DNA of 64,000 bases from the NCBI GenBank assembly GCA_037145635.1, contig JBBCXB010000007.1, positions 143,976 to 207,975 on the forward strand, written 5' to 3'. Position 1 is the stretch's first letter. Each line of letters begins with the position of its first letter. Positions 9,628 to 18,414 of the stretch are shown here, one piece after another. The notes below the pieces were generated by a model, which was given only the letters and a program-made list of their open reading frames with translations, had not been told where the DNA came from and did not search any database. Made by a program: the position numbers and the translations under genes. The stretch comes from JAATFS01 sp037145635. Lineage in GTDB: Bacteria > Pseudomonadota > Gammaproteobacteria > Xanthomonadales > Xanthomonadaceae.

Positions 9628-9659
9628 CCGAATCCCGAATCCCGATTCCCGACTCCCGG
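9628..9659. repeat. GGGAAT-type intergenic repeat, copy 1
   Basis: Four tandem hexa/heptamer units CCGAATC, CCGAATC, CCGATTC, CCGACTC between the two RND permease genes. It belongs with the other GGGAAT-rich elements in this window (near 36.5, 41.9 and 47.3 kb). It sits in the 133-base gap inside what is otherwise a tight operon. Confidence 0.7.
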
Positions 9660-9669
9660 CAGTCCATCC

Positions 9670-12600
9670 ATGAACCTCTCGGCTCCCTTCATCAAGCGGC
9701 CGATCGGCACCACGCTGCTGGCCGTCGGCCTGTTCGTGATCGGCCTGATGTGCTACCTGCGGCTGGGCGTGGCGGCGCTGCCGAACATCCAGATCCCGGT
9801 GATCTTCGTGCACGCCACGCAGTCCGGCGCCGACGCCAGCACCATGGCCTCGACCGTGACCGCACCGCTGGAACGCCACCTCGGCCAGCTGCCGGGCATC
9901 GACCGCATGCGCTCCTCCAGCTCGGAGGGCAGCAGCATGGTGTTCATGGTGTTCCAGAGCGACCGCAACATCGATTCGGCCGCGCAGGACGTGCAGACCG
10001 CGATCAACTCCGCGCAGGCCGACCTGCCCTCCGGGCTCGGCACCCCGATGTACCAGAAGGCCAACCCGAACGACGACCCGGTCATCGCCATCGCGCTGAC
10101 CTCGGACACGCAGTCGGCCGACGACCTGTACAACGTGGCCGACTCGCTGCTGGCGCAACGCCTGCGGCAGATCACCGGCATCAGCTCGGTGGACATCGCC
10201 GGCGCCTCCACGCCCGCGGTACGCGTGGACGTGGACCTGCACGCGCTCAACGCGCTCGGCCTGACCCCGGACGACCTGCGCAACGCCGTGCGCGCGGCCA
10301 ACGTGACCTCGCCGACCGGGTTCCTGTCCGACGGCAACACCACCATGGCCATCGTCGCCAACGATTCGGTGGCCAAGGCCGCCGACTTCGCGCAGCTGGC
10401 GATCTCCACCCAGTCCAACGGCCGGATCGTGCGCCTGGGCGACATCGCCACGGTCTACGACGGCCAGCAGGACGCCTACCAGGCGGCCTGGTTCGGCGGC
10501 AAGCCGGCGGTGGTGATGTACGCCTTCACCCGCGCCGGCGCCAACATCGTCGAGACCGTGGACACGGTGAAGGCGCAGATTCCCGAGCTGCGCAGCTACC
10601 TGCAACCGGGCACGGTGCTGACCCCCTACTTCGACCGCACCCCGACCATCCGCGCCTCGCTGCACGAGGTGCAGGCCACGCTGCTGATCAGCCTGGCGAT
10701 GGTGGTGCTGACCATGGCGCTGTTCCTGCGCCGGCTGGCGCCGACGCTGATCGCCGCGGTCACCGTGCCGCTGTCGCTGGCCGGCTCGGCGCTGGTGATG
10801 TACGCGCTGGGCTTCACCCTCAACAACCTCAGCCTGCTGGCGCTGGTGATCGCGATCGGCTTCGTGGTGGACGATGCGATCGTGGTGATCGAGAACATCA
10901 TGCGCCACCTCGACGAGGGCATGCCGCGGATGCAGGCGGCACTGGCCGGCGCGCGCGAGATCGGCTTCACCATCGTCTCGATCACCGCCTCGCTGGTGGC
11001 GGTGTTCATCCCGCTGCTGTTCGCCAGCGGCATGATCGGCGCGTTCTTCCGCGAGTTCACCGTGACCCTGGTGGCGGCGATCGTGGTGTCGATGGGCGTG
11101 TCGCTGACGCTGACCCCGGCGCTGTGCAGCCGCTTCCTGTCGGCGCACCACGCGCAGGAGCCGGGCCGCTTCGGCGCCTGGCTGGAGCGCGGGCACGAGC
11201 GCATGCTGCGGGTGTACACGCGGGCGCTGGACTTCTCGCTGCGGCATGCGCTGCTGCTGTCGCTGACGCCGCTGCTGCTGATCGTGGCCACGTTCTTCCT
11301 CGCCGGCGCGGTCAAGAAGGGCTCGTTCCCGCCGCAGGACACCGGCCTGATCTGGGGCCGCGCCAGTTCCAGCGCCACCGTGTCGTTCGCCGACATGGTC
11401 ACCCGCCAGCGCCGCATCACCGACATGCTGATGGCCGACCCGGCGGTAAAGGTCGTCGGTGCGCGCCTGGGCTCCAGCCGGCAGGGTTCCAGCGCCTCGT
11501 TCAACGTCCAGCTCAAGACCCGCGCCGAGGGCCGCCGCGAGACCACCGCGCAGGTGCTGTCGCGGCTCAGCGCCAAGGCCGACCGCTACCCCGACCTGGA
11601 GCTGCGCCTGCGCGCGATCCAGGACCTGCCCAGCGATGGCGGCGGCGGCACCAGCCAGGGCGCGCAGTACCAGGTGTCGCTGCAGGGCAACGACCTGGCG
11701 CAGCTGCAGGAGTGGCTGCCGCGGCTGCAGGCGGCGCTGAAGAAGAACCCCAAGCTGCGCGACGTCGGCACCGACGTGGACACCTCCGGCCTGCGCCAGA
11801 ACATCGTGATCGACCGCGCCAAGGCCTCGCGCATGGGGATCTCGGTCGGCGCCATCGACGGCGCGCTGTACGGCGCCTTCGGCCAGCGCTCGATTTCCAC
11901 GATCTACTCGGACCTCAACCAGTACAGCGTGGTGGTCAACGCGCTGCCGTCGCAGACCGCCACCCCGGCCGCGCTGGACCAGATCTACGTGCCCAACAAC
12001 GCCGGGACGATGGTGCCGATCACCGCGGTGGCGCACCAGCTGCCCGGGCTGGCGCCGCCGCAGATCACCCACGACAACCAGTACACCACCATGGACCTGA
12101 GCTACAACCTCGCCCCGGGGGTCAGCACCGGCGAGGCCGACGCGATCATCAAGGCCACCGTGGACGGGCTGCGCATGCCCGGCGACATCCGCATCAACGA
12201 TGGCGGCGGCTTCAACGTGCAGCTCAACCCCAACTCGATGGTGGTGCTGCTGCTGGCCGCGATACTGACCGTGTACATCGTGCTCGGCATGCTCTACGAG
12301 AGCCTGATCCATCCGGTCACGATCCTGTCGACTCTGCCGGCCGCGGGCATGGGCGCGCTGCTGGCGCTGTTCGTGAGCAACACCGAGCTGTCGGTGATCT
12401 CGATGATCGCGCTGGTGCTGCTGATCGGCATCGTCAAGAAGAACGCGATCATGATGATCGACTTCGCGCTGGTGGCCGAGCGCGAGCACGGCAAGCCGCC
12501 GCGCGAGGCCGCGCGCGAGGCCAGCATCGTGCGCTTCCGTCCGATCATGATGACCACGATGGTGGCGATCCTGGCGGCGCTGCCGCTGGCCGTCGGCCTG

Positions 12601-12807
12601 GGCGAGGGCTCGGAGCTGCGCCGCCCGCTGGGCATCGCGATGATCGGCGGCCTGCTGATCTCGCAGAGCCTGACCCTGCTCAGCACCCCGGCGCTGTACG
12701 TGATCTTCTCGTGCCTGAGCCAGCGCGCACGCGACTGGCGTGCGCGCCGCCGCGGACGCCGCCAGGCGCGTGCCGCGGCACGCCAGGCCCCGGCCGCGTC
12801 GGCCTGA
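9670..12807 (+). CDS. RND multidrug efflux permease, MdtC-like
   Basis: A 1045-residue RND pump subunit, paralogous to the preceding gene. It starts with the typical MNLSAPFIKRPIGTTLL N-terminus; an open frame continues upstream, but those codons have noncoding composition and include the GGGAAT repeat, so the ATG at 9670 is chosen. The TM4 Asp pair is present (FVVDDAIVVIEN), as is GIVKKNAIMMIDFALVAE in TM10-11. Co-occurrence of two permeases with one adaptor is the hallmark of MdtABC-type systems, where the two subunits form a mixed trimer. No TolC-family gene follows, so an outer-membrane channel must be supplied from elsewhere. Confidence 0.93.
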   Translation: MNLSAPFIKRPIGTTLLAVGLFVIGLMCYLRLGVAALPNIQIPVIFVHATQSGADASTMASTVTAPLERHLGQLPGIDRMRSSSSEGSSMVFMVFQSDRNIDSAAQDVQTAINSAQADLPSGLGTPMYQKANPNDDPVIAIALTSDTQSADDLYNVADSLLAQRLRQITGISSVDIAGASTPAVRVDVDLHALNALGLTPDDLRNAVRAANVTSPTGFLSDGNTTMAIVANDSVAKAADFAQLAISTQSNGRIVRLGDIATVYDGQQDAYQAAWFGGKPAVVMYAFTRAGANIVETVDTVKAQIPELRSYLQPGTVLTPYFDRTPTIRASLHEVQATLLISLAMVVLTMALFLRRLAPTLIAAVTVPLSLAGSALVMYALGFTLNNLSLLALVIAIGFVVDDAIVVIENIMRHLDEGMPRMQAALAGAREIGFTIVSITASLVAVFIPLLFASGMIGAFFREFTVTLVAAIVVSMGVSLTLTPALCSRFLSAHHAQEPGRFGAWLERGHERMLRVYTRALDFSLRHALLLSLTPLLLIVATFFLAGAVKKGSFPPQDTGLIWGRASSSATVSFADMVTRQRRITDMLMADPAVKVVGARLGSSRQGSSASFNVQLKTRAEGRRETTAQVLSRLSAKADRYPDLELRLRAIQDLPSDGGGGTSQGAQYQVSLQGNDLAQLQEWLPRLQAALKKNPKLRDVGTDVDTSGLRQNIVIDRAKASRMGISVGAIDGALYGAFGQRSISTIYSDLNQYSVVVNALPSQTATPAALDQIYVPNNAGTMVPITAVAHQLPGLAPPQITHDNQYTTMDLSYNLAPGVSTGEADAIIKATVDGLRMPGDIRINDGGGFNVQLNPNSMVVLLLAAILTVYIVLGMLYESLIHPVTILSTLPAAGMGALLALFVSNTELSVISMIALVLLIGIVKKNAIMMIDFALVAEREHGKPPREAAREASIVRFRPIMMTTMVAILAALPLAVGLGEGSELRRPLGIAMIGGLLISQSLTLLSTPALYVIFSCLSQRARDWRARRRGRRQARAAARQAPAASA

Positions 12808-12873
12808 GGCTTCGGCCGGCCGCCGCGACGGGCACCGGCCGGCCTGCGTGCCGACCGCCGATGCCCGCGCGGC

Positions 12874-14250
12874 TCAGTGCGTCAGCGCCTCCAGCGAGGC
12901 GCGTTCGAGGCCGGCATAGATCGCGAACTCGTCCGCCACCGGCGCGCCCAGCGCCTGCTCGAACGCCTCGCGGTTGGCGTGCGCGGCATAGGCGCGCTGC
13001 TCGCTGCCGCCGAGGTTGGACTGGAAGATGCCGGCCGCGCTCACCGGCAGGAAATCCTCGTAGACGATCGGGTCGGCATGCACCAGGCCGGCGGTGATCG
13101 CCGCTTCCACCGGCAGCCGCGCCACCGCGGCGCGGTCGGCGCGGCCGGCCCCAGTGAGCGCATAGCGGAAATAGCCCAGGCCCTCGCGGCGCAGCGCGTC
13201 GTAGTCGTCGGGGAACGGCGCGAACGCGGCCTGCAGGCGCGCGGCGTAGTCCTCGCCGGTGCTGCCGGCCTGTCCGCTGTCGCGCGCGTGCGCCAGCAAG
13301 GCGTCGTACAGCGCGCGTCCCTTGGGCGTGAGCGCCAGCCCGCGCTGCTCGATCTCGCCGAAGCGGGCGGTGTGGGTGCCGTGCGCCTCGCCCTCGTGGC
13401 CGGCGGGGAAGCGCACCGGCTCCTCCAGCGCCTTGAAGCTGGTCTGCCGCAGCAGGATCGGGCAGCGCCGGCGCGGCGGCCCCTCGATCACCGCCTTGGC
13501 GTCAATGCCCCGCTGCAGCATCTGCGCCTGCGCCGCATCGATGTCGAGCGTGCGCGGGGTCAGGTGGTTGATGTGCGGGCCGTGGAAGCTGACCACGTCG
13601 GCGATCAGCCGGTGCGCCTGGCTCAGCGCGCGGTAGGTGGCCAGCGGCACGGTGGCGTCGGCGTGCCAGCGGAAGGTCTCCAGCGCCTCGGCGACGAAGC
13701 GCTGCGCCTGCGCTTCATCCAGCCCGCCTTCGCGCTGGTGCTCCTCGATCAGGGCGAGCACGCCGGGCGTGAAGATGTAGCGGTCGGCGAGGATCTGCTC
13801 GGCCTGCTCGCGCAGCTCGGGGTCCTCGATCAGCTCCAGCCGCAGCAGCGAGGTGAACACGCGGAACGGGTTGGCCGCCAGCGCGGACGCGCCGACCGGG
13901 CGGAACGCGGTCGAATGCACCGGCACCCCGGCCACCGACAGGTCGTAGTAGCCCACCGGCTGCATGCCCATCACCGCGAACAGCCGCCGCAGCGTGGCCA
14001 GTTCGTGCGCGGTGCCCACGCGGATCGCGCCATGGCGCTCCTGATCCAGGCGTGCGCGCTCGCCGTTGCGCCGCAGCCGCGTGTCCAGCACCGGGTCGGC
14101 CGCCAGGGTCTCGGCGTTGACCTGGGCGACCAGGTCCATCAGCGTGCCGTACAGCGGCACCTCGGCGCGGTACATGTCCGACATCGCCTGGGCGAACAGG
14201 CTGCGGATGTGGTCGGCGGAAACGAACGCGGTATCGTCGATATCGTCCAT
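12874..14250 (-). CDS. 2-oxoadipate dioxygenase/decarboxylase family protein (HglS/YdcJ, DUF1338)
   Basis: A 458-residue member of the DUF1338 family. The Pseudomonas putida member HglS is an Fe(II) enzyme that converts 2-oxoadipate to D-2-hydroxyglutarate in D-lysine catabolism. The metal/substrate motif HGAIR is present (His73, Arg77, matching HglS His70/Arg74), along with the second His region NHLTPRTLD and the Glu region GEIEQRG. The C-terminal YEDFLPVSAAGIFQSNLGG segment is typical. The start is the ATG giving MDDIDDTAF; the longer frame upstream is Arg-rich and noncoding-like. No other lysine catabolic genes are adjacent. Confidence 0.88.
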   Translation of the reverse strand: MDDIDDTAFVSADHIRSLFAQAMSDMYRAEVPLYGTLMDLVAQVNAETLAADPVLDTRLRRNGERARLDQERHGAIRVGTAHELATLRRLFAVMGMQPVGYYDLSVAGVPVHSTAFRPVGASALAANPFRVFTSLLRLELIEDPELREQAEQILADRYIFTPGVLALIEEHQREGGLDEAQAQRFVAEALETFRWHADATVPLATYRALSQAHRLIADVVSFHGPHINHLTPRTLDIDAAQAQMLQRGIDAKAVIEGPPRRRCPILLRQTSFKALEEPVRFPAGHEGEAHGTHTARFGEIEQRGLALTPKGRALYDALLAHARDSGQAGSTGEDYAARLQAAFAPFPDDYDALRREGLGYFRYALTGAGRADRAAVARLPVEAAITAGLVHADPIVYEDFLPVSAAGIFQSNLGGSEQRAYAAHANREAFEQALGAPVADEFAIYAGLERASLEALTH

Positions 14251-14475
14251 CGGCAGGCTCTGGCCAAGCCGGCACAGGCCGGCGCTGCAGGCATTTTCAC
14301 CGACCGCGGCGGCGGCGACCAGCCGCAGGGCAGCAAAGCGGCGAAAGCGCCCGCCCGGCGCCCGTGGCCGGACCGCGCGCAGCCGCCGCGGCGGTCCCGC
14401 TACCGCGCCCTGGCCCCGGCCGCCGCGAGGGCCCGGCTCGGCGCCGGCCACCCGCCGGACGCCGGGTCGGGCCGG

Positions 14476-15057
14476 CTACAGGCGCGCCCTGTCGGCGGCG
14501 TCGGCCGCGTCCGCGGCCTCGGCGGCCCGGCGCTGGCGCTGCGCGGGGTCGCCGAGCTGGCGCTGCAGCGTGGCATCCAGCACGATCGGGCGGTCCCAGC
14601 GATCGTAGCTGGCGACTAGGGCGTGGCGCAGCGCGCGGTAGTGCAGGTTGTCTGGCGGCACCGGCAGCTGCCCGACGAGCGCCTGCCAGCTGGCGTCGCG
14701 CTCGCGGCTGCGCGCCTGCACGAGCTGGCGGCACGACAGGTGGGTCGCGCGCGCCCAGAAGCAGGCGAAGTAGATGTCGCCGGCATGCCAGTGGTGCTGC
14801 TGCAGCAGTGCCTGCAGGTAGCCGCGGCGCACGCCGGCGTAGCGCGCGACCTCGTCGACGAAGCTGTCCGGGTAGCGTTGCGCGTAGGCCTCGAGGTCGG
14901 CCAGCTGGCGGTCGATCCAGGCATCGCCGGTCGCGGGCCGGTAGCCGGCCTCGGCCGCTGCGGGCACCGGCGGCGCCTGCGCGCCCGCCACTGCCGGAAG
15001 CAGCAGCGCCAGCATCAGCGACGTGCGCGGCAGGGCGGACGAGGGGAACCGGAACAT
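14476..15057 (-). CDS. Putative secreted protein, unknown function
   Basis: A 193-residue protein with an N-terminal signal peptide (LMLALLLPAVAGAQA). The mature part is mostly helical, with two Cys residues in the segment DIYFACFWARATHLSC, and ends in an Ala/Arg-rich tail. It resembles uncharacterised secreted proteins of Xanthomonadaceae; I cannot assign a function. An alternative ATG six codons upstream (position 15075) would add MRHHRR. It lies between the DUF1338 gene and a second small secreted protein on the same strand. Confidence 0.65.
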   Translation of the reverse strand: MFRFPSSALPRTSLMLALLLPAVAGAQAPPVPAAAEAGYRPATGDAWIDRQLADLEAYAQRYPDSFVDEVARYAGVRRGYLQALLQQHHWHAGDIYFACFWARATHLSCRQLVQARSRERDASWQALVGQLPVPPDNLHYRALRHALVASYDRWDRPIVLDATLQRQLGDPAQRQRRAAEAADAADAADRARL

Positions 15058-15107
15058 GCGGCGATGATGCCGCATGTCCGCCGCGGTGTCAGGCCCGACG
15101 CCGCGGC

Positions 15108-15593
15108 TCAGCGCACGTAGTAGACCGGGGCGTACTGCACTTCCCTGCAGCCGCGCCAGTCGCAGGCGCCGAAGTAGCCCGGCCCCCCGTAGCGCTGGCG
15201 GGCGTCGCGGTTGTAGGGGCTGTTGTAGTAGTCCGGCCCGTACAGCCCGTTGCCGTAGTACTTGCTGCCCTGCGGCGTGCGGACGGGGCCCGGCGCGACG
15301 CTGGCGTAGCGGCCGGAAGCGGCCACGCTGCCGCCGCGGTCGTCCACGTAGCCTTCCTGGCGATCGAAGCGCACCTTGCGGAAGTACACCGGCTCGCCGC
15401 CGACCTGGCGCGTGCCCAGCCGCACGTACTCGCCGGCATCGTAGTAATAGGGCTGGCCGTCGCGGAAGGTGACCTCGCTGGCGTTGATGACTTCTTCTTC
15501 CAGCTCGGCGGCGACGAGCGGCGCGGCGCCCACCAGCAGGCCCAGCAGCAGCGACAGCCCCAGGCCGCGGCGGACAACGGACGGATTTTCCAT
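15108..15593 (-). CDS. Putative secreted Tyr/Gly-rich protein, unknown function
   Basis: A 161-residue protein with a signal peptide (LSLLLGLLVGAAPLVAA) and a mature region very rich in Tyr, Gly and Arg (PYYYDAGEYVRLG, KYYGNGLYGPDYYNSPYN). Two Cys residues lie near the C-terminus (ACDWRGC). The composition suggests a periplasmic or surface beta-structured protein. It is about 50 bp upstream of the preceding secreted-protein gene and may be cotranscribed with it. I recognise no named domain. Confidence 0.7.
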   Translation of the reverse strand: MENPSVVRRGLGLSLLLGLLVGAAPLVAAELEEEVINASEVTFRDGQPYYYDAGEYVRLGTRQVGGEPVYFRKVRFDRQEGYVDDRGGSVAASGRYASVAPGPVRTPQGSKYYGNGLYGPDYYNSPYNRDARQRYGGPGYFGACDWRGCREVQYAPVYYVR

Positions 15594-15696
15594 GGTCAGA
15601 TCCCTCGAACACGGGCCGGCGGCGCTTGGCCGCGGCCGAACTTCCTGTCAGACGTGGCGCAGTCCCGCACCCGTGCGGCCACGGGCACCAGGCGGG

Positions 15697-16455
15697 TCAG
15701 CCCACGCCTTGCCGGCCCGCCAGCGAGTCTAGCGCATGCACCGCCTCGGCCCAGCCGGCGCAGTCGGCGACCTCGCGCATGCGCGGCTCGTCGGCGGCCA
15801 CCCCATGCTCCTGCTCGTGCGCCCAGGTGACCGCGTAGGGGGTGTAGATGCCCCAGCCGCCGATCGCCAGCACCGGCTCGACGTCCGAGCGCAGCGAATT
15901 GCCGATCATCACGAACCGCGAGGGCGGCAGGTCGAACTCGGCCAGCACGCGGGCGTAGGTCTGCGGGTCCTTCTCCGAGACCACCTCGATGCGCGGGAAC
16001 AGGTCGGACAGGCCGGAGCTGGCGATCTTCTGCTCCTGGTGGAACAGGTCGCCCTTGGTGATCAGCACGACCTCGTGGTCGGCGGCGATCGCCGCCACCG
16101 CCTCGCGCACCCCGGCGATCACCTCCACCGGGTGCTGCAGCGTGGCGCGGCCGATCTCGACGATGCGCTGGATGTCGCGCGCGGAGACGCGCGCGTCGGT
16201 GAGCTCGATCGCCGTCTCGATCATCGACAGGGTCATGCCCTTGGCGCCGTAGCCGAACACCTGCAGGTTGCGGCGCTCCACCGCCAGCAGGTGCTGCAGC
16301 GTACCGGCATCGCGCAGGTCGATGTAGTCGCCGAGGATGCCCTCGAAATCGCGCTCGGCGGCGCGGTAGTAGTCCTCGCTCTTCCACAGCGTGTCGTCGC
16401 CGTCGAAGCCGACCAGGGTGATCGCGTGGCCGTCGCGCTGTCGAATCGGATGCAT
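15697..16455 (-). CDS. HAD family hydrolase
   Basis: A 252-residue cytoplasmic haloacid-dehalogenase superfamily phosphatase. Motif I is FDGDDTLW (nucleophile and acid/base Asp), motif II is LITKGD, and motif IV is IGNSLRSDVEP; an alpha-helical C1 cap lies between motifs I and II. The length fits small-molecule phosphatases such as YfnB/phosphoglycolate phosphatase-like members. Substrate not predictable. It stands alone between a secreted protein and an EF-hand protein, all on the minus strand. Confidence 0.9.
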   Translation of the reverse strand: MHPIRQRDGHAITLVGFDGDDTLWKSEDYYRAAERDFEGILGDYIDLRDAGTLQHLLAVERRNLQVFGYGAKGMTLSMIETAIELTDARVSARDIQRIVEIGRATLQHPVEVIAGVREAVAAIAADHEVVLITKGDLFHQEQKIASSGLSDLFPRIEVVSEKDPQTYARVLAEFDLPPSRFVMIGNSLRSDVEPVLAIGGWGIYTPYAVTWAHEQEHGVAADEPRMREVADCAGWAEAVHALDSLAGRQGVG

Positions 16456-16613
16456 CGGGCAAGTCTAGCAGCGGCGTGCGGACGCGGGAGCGCCGACAGG
16501 CGCCTGCGGCTCTTTCGCGGAGCGGGTGACGCGGCTGCGTGCCGTGCCGCACATCCGTCCCATGCCGGCCGGGCGCCGCCGCCGGGCCGCGCCAGGGGCC
16601 GCGGGCGCAGCGC

Positions 16614-17048
16614 TCAGTCGCCGGCGGTGTCGGCCGGGCCCGGCTGATAGCTGGCGTACTCGTCGCGCGAGAGCCGGCCGTCGCCGTTGGTGTCGAAGCT
16701 GGCGAAGTTCTCCCGCAGGATCGGGTCCGGCGCCGCTTCCGCGGGAGCCAGGAAACCGTCGCCATCGTTGTCGAGGTGCGCGAAGCTGCGCGGCGACAGC
16801 ACCAGGCCGCCGTCGCTCGGGGCGGCGTCGGAGCCACTGCCCGCGCGTGCCGGCGAGGCCGCGTCCGGCAACAGCGGCGTGGTGGCCGGCGGCGGCAACG
16901 GCGGCAATGCCGGAGCGGCGGGCGCATCGGCGGGCGTATCGCCCTGCGCGGCCGCAGCGCCTGGCGGCGCGAGCTCGGGCGGCATGGCGGCGGCGGCGAA
17001 CGGCAGCGCGCACGCCAGCCAGGCCGCAAGGGTGAGGCGTCGGGACAT
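16614..17048 (-). CDS. Secreted EF-hand domain protein
   Basis: A 144-residue exported protein: signal peptide (LAAWLACALPFAAAA), a long Ala/Pro linker to about residue 80, then two EF-hand loops, DNDGDGFLAPAE and DTNGDGRLSRDE, each with the Ca2+-coordinating D-x-[DN]-x-DG pattern. It is probably a periplasmic or envelope calcium-binding protein. A second EF-hand gene lies just upstream on the same strand, separated by a terminator, so the two are likely transcribed separately. Confidence 0.85.
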   Translation of the reverse strand: MSRRLTLAAWLACALPFAAAAMPPELAPPGAAAAQGDTPADAPAAPALPPLPPPATTPLLPDAASPARAGSGSDAAPSDGGLVLSPRSFAHLDNDGDGFLAPAEAAPDPILRENFASFDTNGDGRLSRDEYASYQPGPADTAGD

Positions 17049-17094
17049 CGGAGCACACGGAACGGAGTTGCGGCGACCTTACGCGTCCCCATGT

Positions 17095-17127
17095 AAAAAA
17101 AGCGGGAGCGGCCTTCGCCGCTCCCGC
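17095..17127 (-). terminator. Rho-independent terminator
   Basis: Perfect 11-bp stem GCGGGAGCGGC / GCCGCTCCCGC with a 4-base loop. On the minus strand it is followed by seven T. It lies about 45 bp downstream of the stop codon of the EF-hand gene at 17173-17529 and separates it from the next EF-hand gene. Confidence 0.9.
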
Positions 17128-17172
17128 CTCGCTCCAGGTCTCACACAGGCCCCGAGGGGCCGGGCGACCGGA

Positions 17173-17529
17173 TCAGTTCTGCTGCTGCGGCGACGCGCTG
17201 TTGGCGCCGCTCTGCTGCTTGGCGACGAACGCCTTGTACTCGTCGGGAGTGAGCTTGCCGTTGCCGTCGCCGTCGGCCTGGTCGAAGATCTGCGAGAGGC
17301 CGGCGTTGACCTGCGCCTCCTGCTTGCTGATGGCACCGTCGCTGTCGGTATCGACGCTGGCCCAGGTCTGGCCGCCGCCGGACTGCGCGGAGGTGGCGGA
17401 GCTGCCGGACTGCGCCGCCGCGGCGGCCGCCGGATCCTGCTGTGCGGTCTGCGCCATGGCCGGCAGTGCCAGGGCGGCAGCCAGGGCGGCGGTGGCGGCG
17501 ATCAGCGACTTGCGATTCCGGGTCTTCAT
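17173..17529 (-). CDS. Secreted EF-hand domain protein
   Basis: A 118-residue exported protein with a good signal peptide (LIAATAALAAALALPAMAQ). An Ala/Ser/Gln linker is followed by two EF-hand loops, DTDSDGAISKQE and DGDGNGKLTPDE, and a Gln-rich tail. The start is the ATG giving MKTRNRKSL with AGGAG upstream; a longer open frame lacks a ribosome-binding site and would bury the signal peptide. Likely a calcium-binding periplasmic protein. It has its own strong terminator. Confidence 0.88.
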   Translation of the reverse strand: MKTRNRKSLIAATAALAAALALPAMAQTAQQDPAAAAAAQSGSSATSAQSGGGQTWASVDTDSDGAISKQEAQVNAGLSQIFDQADGDGNGKLTPDEYKAFVAKQQSGANSASPQQQN

Positions 17530-17756
17530 TCGGGGTGGTCTCCTGTTCTTTGGGAATGCGCGGTCACACCGCACATGGCCCCACCCTAACCCGTGCGAAT
17601 GAACCCGAATTGCGGCGCGATTCCCCGCGAAACGAGCTCTTAACCACCTTGCCGCCCGGAGCGGCTAGCCCCAAGTTACCGGCGGGTGAGGCAAACCGAA
17701 ACAGCGCATTCAACCCCGTCGAAAACGCGCACCCTGCCGCAGTCACGCAGCCGATT

Positions 17757-18134
17757 TCAGTGGTCGTCCGCGCGCTGGTTCTCTGTCTGCCGGCTGAACA
17801 GATACCAGCCCAGGCCCACGCCCGCCAGGGTGCCGGCCACCTCGAGCACCACCCGCGACCCCAGTTCGTTGGGATCGTGGATGTGCTGCAGCGCCAGCCG
17901 GGCGTACAGCGGCGACTCCAGGCGCACGATGCTGGTGTAGAACAGGTTCCAGAGGTCGTAGCCGGCGGCGATCGCGGTGGCGATCAGCCAGGACCAGCCC
18001 AGCGCATGGCCATGCGCCATCCCGAAGCGGCGCCCCATCCGCTCCCACAGAAAGAACACCAGCAACCCCACCAGCAGGGCGATCAGGCCGGCCTCCAGGG
18101 AACCGAGCAGTCCATAGTGCAGCGGCAGATTCAT
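17757..18134 (-). CDS. Small membrane protein, unknown function
   Basis: A 125-residue protein with three predicted membrane helices (about residues 12-30, 47-60 and 96-113) separated by a His-rich loop. It ends in a hydrophilic tail (SRQTENQRADDH). No recognisable domain. It is followed downstream by the EF-hand gene on the same strand with a gap of about 230 bp. Confidence 0.7.
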   Translation of the reverse strand: MNLPLHYGLLGSLEAGLIALLVGLLVFFLWERMGRRFGMAHGHALGWSWLIATAIAAGYDLWNLFYTSIVRLESPLYARLALQHIHDPNELGSRVVLEVAGTLAGVGLGWYLFSRQTENQRADDH

Positions 18135-18207
18135 CGCGCGATCCGGCAGGCGGGCGGGCCAGTGTAAGCGGCCACCCCGGCGCGGTGGCGCGGCCGCCGC
18201 CGGGCCG

Positions 18208-18405
18208 TCAGGCGTCGTTCTCGGCGCGCACGCTCAGCTGCACCTCGTCGTCCTCGTCCCAGTCCACGCTGACCTGCATCGGGCGGCAGCACACCTGGCA
18301 GTCCTCGATGTACTGCTGCGCGCCCGCCGAGGCATCCAGCACCAGGGTGATCCACTCGCCGCAGTAAGGACAGGCGATGTCGACGAAGGATTGCATCTCG
18401 GTCAT
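18208..18405 (-). CDS. CPXCG motif-containing cysteine-rich protein
   Basis: A 65-residue protein with the CPYCGE motif and a second CQVCC pair about 25 residues later, the pattern of the small conserved zinc-ribbon-like CPXCG family of gammaproteobacteria. The C-terminus is acidic (DWDEDDEVQL). Probably binds one Zn2+; function unknown. It starts 9 bp after the VanX-type dipeptidase stop codon and is likely cotranscribed with it. Confidence 0.85.
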   Translation of the reverse strand: MTEMQSFVDIACPYCGEWITLVLDASAGAQQYIEDCQVCCRPMQVSVDWDEDDEVQLSVRAENDA

Positions 18406-18414
18406 GGCGGCGCC

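Noticed and set aside
4896..9713. A 1605-codon open frame on the minus strand
   Set aside because: It lies antisense to the RND adaptor and first permease and is rich in His, Gln, Arg and Asp in the way antisense of GC-rich coding DNA is. The plus-strand proteins are clear.
9403..12489. A 1028-codon open frame on the minus strand
   Set aside because: Antisense shadow of the second RND permease; no domain or signal.
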